Notes under the pieces: model-generated | Seen by the model: the letters and a program-made list of their open reading frames with translations, nothing else | Database searches by the model: none | What the model was told of the DNA's origin: nothing | DNA from: an uncultured Clostridia bacterium | GTDB lineage: Bacteria > Bacillota > Clostridia > Lachnospirales > Lachnospiraceae | Direction: 5' to 3' | DNA length: 16,955 nucleotides | Assembly (NCBI GenBank): GCA_946611595.1 | Contig: CAMODY010000019.1 | Span: 1-16,955 of the forward strand | In this document: piece after piece, positions 14,819 to 16,955 of the stretch | Position numbering within the stretch: position 1 is the stretch's first letter | Layout: every line of letters starts with the position of its first letter | Program-made: the position numbers and the translations under genes

Positions 14819-15889
14819 TTATTTTTTATTTTGTTTTAAAGCTAAAGGCATTGTAACGCGCGCTGAAAGTTTATCAAGATGTACCTTTCCGCTGATACCG
14901 TCGAAGCCTCTGCTTCCTCTAACGATCTTATCAGCCGGCAGAAACTGATCATTAAACGGAAGATTTATGATATTCTTCTCTTCCTCATACTGCTGCTCCT
15001 GTGTTTTAATAATAACAGCATTATATCTTAATTGTGTGAATCTTTTCTTAAAAAGATTCATGTCATATTGTGTGATCCCTACCAAAGGATCAGAAACAGT
15101 GACAGTTTTTTTGTCTAAATCATATCCGCAAAGCACAAGGCAGTGCTCCTGGCTGATCCATACAAGGTCAGAACCATCAACATTGATTCTGATCCCGTAA
15201 AACGGTTCATACATATACATGGAAGCCCATATAATTACAGGAAACCCCTTTGCCACCTCGTTTAAAAGGGATTCAAAAGGATAATTCTGATAACTAAAGG
15301 CACAAAGTTTTGTATCCTGTGTTGCCAGATACTCATTTGCAGCATTTACGACCGCATCACTATAGCAGCCAAGGCCCATAATATCACTTGGATCACCGAC
15401 ATAGTAATAACGAAAATCGATCTGCTTTTCCGGCTGTAAAAAGTATTTTGTTGCCATCGTGACTTTGTCGACGGAAAATCCGTAATAATTAAGGACGGTC
15501 GTTGTAGCCGTTGCCTCGCAGCCGTTCGGAAGTTCCGGATTCTGGCCGACCCAGCTGACAGGAACGTCAGCTTTACGCGCTCCGACCAGTTCTTCATTAA
15601 CATCCGCCTTATAAAAGATCGGCACGTATTTATAAAAGCCATATGGATCAACTGCACTTAATCCGTCTTCGCTTGTTTCCGACTCAATCGTCGTACTATA
15701 TCCATAGAAATTACCATACGGATCATAATATCCATATGCGCTATAGACATAGCCGTTATCCGCATGATAATTACCTTCCCAATCATAATAATCCGCACGC
15801 GTCTGGATCATAATGCCGGAAAGGAACACACCTAATAAACAGACAATTAATGCAATACTCAGTTTTCTGTATATTTTTCTATAATTCAA
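14819..15889 (-). CDS. Secreted C39-like cysteine peptidase
   Basis: Exported papain-like peptidase of the C39 type; the target is unknown. Of 356 residues, the start is basic, a hydrophobic signal runs about 11-29, and a likely cut follows TRA at 32. Residues 33-66 are packed with Tyr and Gly, with related units YYDWEGNY, YYDPYGNFY and VDPYGFYKY. The peptidase core has Cys124 in ELPNGCEATATTTVLNYYG, His249 in ISQEHCLVLCGYD and Asp267 in VSDP. The C terminus is polar. There is no ABC transporter part, so it is not a bacteriocin-exporter C39 domain. The start is TTG (15887-15889) with AAAGGTGAT just upstream. The gene lies between smpB and ssrA, 35 bases after smpB, and its last codons hold the likely ssrA promoter. 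Confidence 0.82.
   Translation of the reverse strand: MNYRKIYRKLSIALIVCLLGVFLSGIMIQTRADYYDWEGNYHADNGYVYSAYGYYDPYGNFYGYSTTIESETSEDGLSAVDPYGFYKYVPIFYKADVNEELVGARKADVPVSWVGQNPELPNGCEATATTTVLNYYGFSVDKVTMATKYFLQPEKQIDFRYYYVGDPSDIMGLGCYSDAVVNAANEYLATQDTKLCAFSYQNYPFESLLNEVAKGFPVIIWASMYMYEPFYGIRINVDGSDLVWISQEHCLVLCGYDLDKKTVTVSDPLVGITQYDMNLFKKRFTQLRYNAVIIKTQEQQYEEEKNIINLPFNDQFLPADKIVRGSRGFDGISGKVHLDKLSARVTMPLALKQNKK
14850..14877 (-). promoter_or_regulatory. Likely ssrA promoter inside the peptidase gene
   Basis: Minus strand: -35 TTGATA (14872-14877), 16-base spacer, -10 TACAAT (14850-14855), each one base from consensus. The predicted start is near 14843, about 30 bases before the mature tmRNA end. 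All of it lies within the last codons of the C39-like gene. Confidence 0.6.
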
Positions 15890-15911
15890 GAATCACCTTT
15901 AGTATATTTGG

Positions 15912-15927
15912 TAAAGCATTTGCTTTA
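15912..15927 (-). other. Small inverted repeat at the smpB stop codon
   Basis: TAAAGCA (15912-15918) and TGCTTTA (15921-15927) are exact reverse complements, and the smpB stop TAA is inside the second arm. The loop is 2-4 bases and no T run follows, so a terminator is unlikely; it may fold at the smpB-peptidase junction. Confidence 0.3.
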
Positions 15928-16395
15928 TGCTTTGAAGTTTCGGATCTTAAACTCACGTTCTGCTTCTCTTCTCTGATCTTTCTTAGCGATATCTTCACGC
16001 TTATCGTATAATTTTTTACCCTTACACATACCGATCTCGACCTTAACCAGACTATCTTTAAAATAAACCCTTAAAGGAATAACAGTGTATCCTGCCCTCT
16101 GGCTGTCCTGAGAGATCTTGCGGATCTCTTTTTTATGCAGCAGGAGCTGACGGACCCTGAGCGGATCGCGGTTAAAGATATTTCCCTTTTCATAAGGAGA
16201 AATATTCATTCCATAGATCAGCATATCGCCGTTTTTTTCCTTTACAAAAGCCTCTTTTATGCTGCACTTCCCCATCCGGAGTGATTTCACTTCAGTTCCT
16301 TTGAGGCTGATGCCTGCTTCGTAAGTTTCTTCTACGAAATAGTCATGATAGGCCTTTTTATTATTCGCAATGAGTTTAATGTTTTCTTTTGCCAT
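15925..16395 (-). CDS. smpB: SsrA-binding protein SmpB
   Basis: Small RNA-binding partner of tmRNA; it delivers tmRNA to stalled ribosomes, with its C-terminal tail filling the empty mRNA channel. The 156 residues match the family. Hallmarks are NNKKAYHDYFVEETYEAGI (11-29), LKGTEVKSLRMGKCSIKEAF, the middle YGMNISPYEKGN, DPLRVRQLLLHKKEI, and the basic tail KGKKLYDKREDIAKKDQRRE. The ATG at 16393-16395 has only a weak, very close AGG upstream. The upstream secG is separated by a hairpin terminator, so smpB may depend on readthrough or on a promoter I cannot place. Downstream are a C39-like peptidase and then ssrA. The rnr gene often found before smpB in Firmicutes is absent here. Confidence 0.97.
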   Translation of the reverse strand: MAKENIKLIANNKKAYHDYFVEETYEAGISLKGTEVKSLRMGKCSIKEAFVKEKNGDMLIYGMNISPYEKGNIFNRDPLRVRQLLLHKKEIRKISQDSQRAGYTVIPLRVYFKDSLVKVEIGMCKGKKLYDKREDIAKKDQRREAEREFKIRNFKA

Positions 16396-16410
16396 AACCT
16401 AATTTCACTT

Positions 16411-16440
16411 ATAAGAAAGCACCCTCTTTCGAGAGTGCTT
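16411..16440 (-). terminator. Terminator between secG and smpB
   Basis: On the minus strand, AGCACTCTC (16431-16439) pairs with GAGGGTGCT (16418-16426; one G-U) around a GAAA tetraloop, then TTCTTAT. The T run is short, so it may leak into smpB. Confidence 0.7.
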
Positions 16441-16445
16441 CGTGA

Positions 16446-16697
16446 TCAAAGTTTTGTGAAGAGTCCGACGTTCAGCAGGATCGCTACTACGAAGAAGATG
16501 ACCGTCATGATAATGGTGATCTTTTCGAGCCTTCCTTCCTTGGATCTTCCTTTATTTCTGCTCCAGTAGGTATCGGAACCGCCGCTGATGGAACTTGAAA
16601 GTCCTGCGGATTTACCTTCCTGAAGGCATACTACTATGATCATGATAACACTAACGATTGATACGATAATCGTTGCTATTAAATAAAACAATTTCAT
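16446..16697 (-). CDS. secG: Preprotein translocase subunit SecG
   Basis: Small third subunit of the SecYEG channel in the cytoplasmic membrane; helps SecA-driven export. The 83 residues have two membrane helices (about 3-24 and 59-79) joined by a loop with the family motif VCLQEGKSAGLSSSISGGSD. The loop end (KGRSKEGRLEKIT) is also typical. The ribosome binding site AGGAGGG (16698-16704) touches the ATG at 16695-16697, too close for best use; the third codon, TTG at 16689-16691, lies 7 bases away from AGGAGG and may be the true start, giving 81 residues. A good promoter lies upstream at 16724-16752, and a hairpin terminator follows. Confidence 0.95.
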   Translation of the reverse strand: MKLFYLIATIIVSIVSVIMIIVVCLQEGKSAGLSSSISGGSDTYWSRNKGRSKEGRLEKITIIMTVIFFVVAILLNVGLFTKL

Positions 16698-16723
16698 CCC
16701 TCCTAATCAGGTCGTACCGATGA

Positions 16724-16752
16724 ATAATAGCATAAACAATTCCCATCCGCAA
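16724..16752 (-). promoter_or_regulatory. Promoter of secG
   Basis: Minus strand: -35 TTGCGG (16747-16752), 17-base spacer, -10 TATTAT (16724-16729) preceded by TGC, an extended -10. The start is near 16717, about 20 bases before the secG ATG. Confidence 0.6.
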
Positions 16753-16790
16753 GCCTATTTTCCGTATTTTTTCGGGCTTTTTAAAGCTTT

Positions 16791-16955
16791 TTAGCGCGGG
16801 ATGCGGTCTAAAATCCATGAGCCTAAAACGCTTTCTGCTTTCTGTTTTAAAACACTAAGAGAAAAAGACTCATCATAGCTCAGTAAAGTATCATGAACAG
16901 ATGCAAGTTCTTCCGTGTAATCAGCCAGATAATAGGTCTGGATCACAACAGGATC
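16791..16955 (-). CDS. C-terminal end of an unrecognised protein (partial)
   Basis: The last 54 residues of a gene that begins beyond the window. They read from DPVVIQTYYLADYTEELASV through a helical, charged region and end SWILDRIPR, with TAA at 16791-16793. There is no membrane segment and I recognise no motif; it is not the enolase or triose-phosphate isomerase end often found before secG. No clear terminator follows: the A- and T-rich stretch 16760-16790 has only weak pairing. Coding is supported by an uninterrupted frame and sensible codon use right to the window edge. Confidence 0.6.
   Translation of the reverse strand, partial: DPVVIQTYYLADYTEELASVHDTLLSYDESFSLSVLKQKAESVLGSWILDRIPR

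Overview
The window looks like a low-to-moderate-GC Firmicutes chromosome segment, most likely a member of the Clostridia close to Lachnospiraceae. This rests on AT-leaning third codon positions, AGGAGG-type ribosome binding sites, RNase Y, an acetyl-type MetA, the secG/smpB/ssrA neighbourhood, and a DUF4358-MBOAT-DHHW surface group. No phage, insertion sequence, CRISPR array or tRNA gene is visible. Nearly everything is on the minus strand; only plsY and a carboxylesterase are on plus.

Layout from left to right. (1) 1-542 is the 5' part of rny (RNase Y), with a strong promoter at 612-640. (2) 695-2913 holds two sugar-nucleotide genes, fnlA (capE/wbjB type) then fnlB (capF/wbjC type), which make the first intermediates of UDP-N-acetyl-L-fucosamine. 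The third gene, fnlC, is not adjacent. (3) 2938-3273 holds a small single-pass membrane protein whose frame continues past a TGA. (4) 3499-8174 is a co-directional group, read as eamA, rluF, ligA, metA. The ligase departs from several normally conserved catalytic-core residues. (5) 8324-10368 holds plsY, with no visible ribosome binding site, and a type-B carboxylesterase, each followed by a hairpin terminator. (6) 10418-14347 is a minus-strand group, read as SGNH hydrolase, DUF4358 protein, MBOAT acyltransferase, DHHW protein. It is a plausible envelope O-acylation machine. (7) 14470-16697 is the trans-translation and secretion block, read as secG, smpB, a C39-like peptidase, ssrA (tmRNA). 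(8) 16791-16955 is the C-terminal end of an unrecognised protein.

How the parts fit. SmpB and tmRNA form the ribosome rescue system. The tmRNA encodes the tag AKNNKLALAA, and its likely promoter lies inside the end of the peptidase gene. In the SGNH-DUF4358-MBOAT-DHHW group, the MBOAT protein would pass acyl groups across the membrane and the two SGNH-fold proteins would move or remove them outside. RluF, LigA, MetA and EamA do unrelated jobs and are probably only co-transcribed.

Most of the window is ordinary housekeeping DNA. The parts most worth a second look are the divergent LigA, the peptidase wedged between smpB and ssrA, the TGA-split small protein, and the surface-modification cluster. 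I do not see convincing evidence of a wholly new system.
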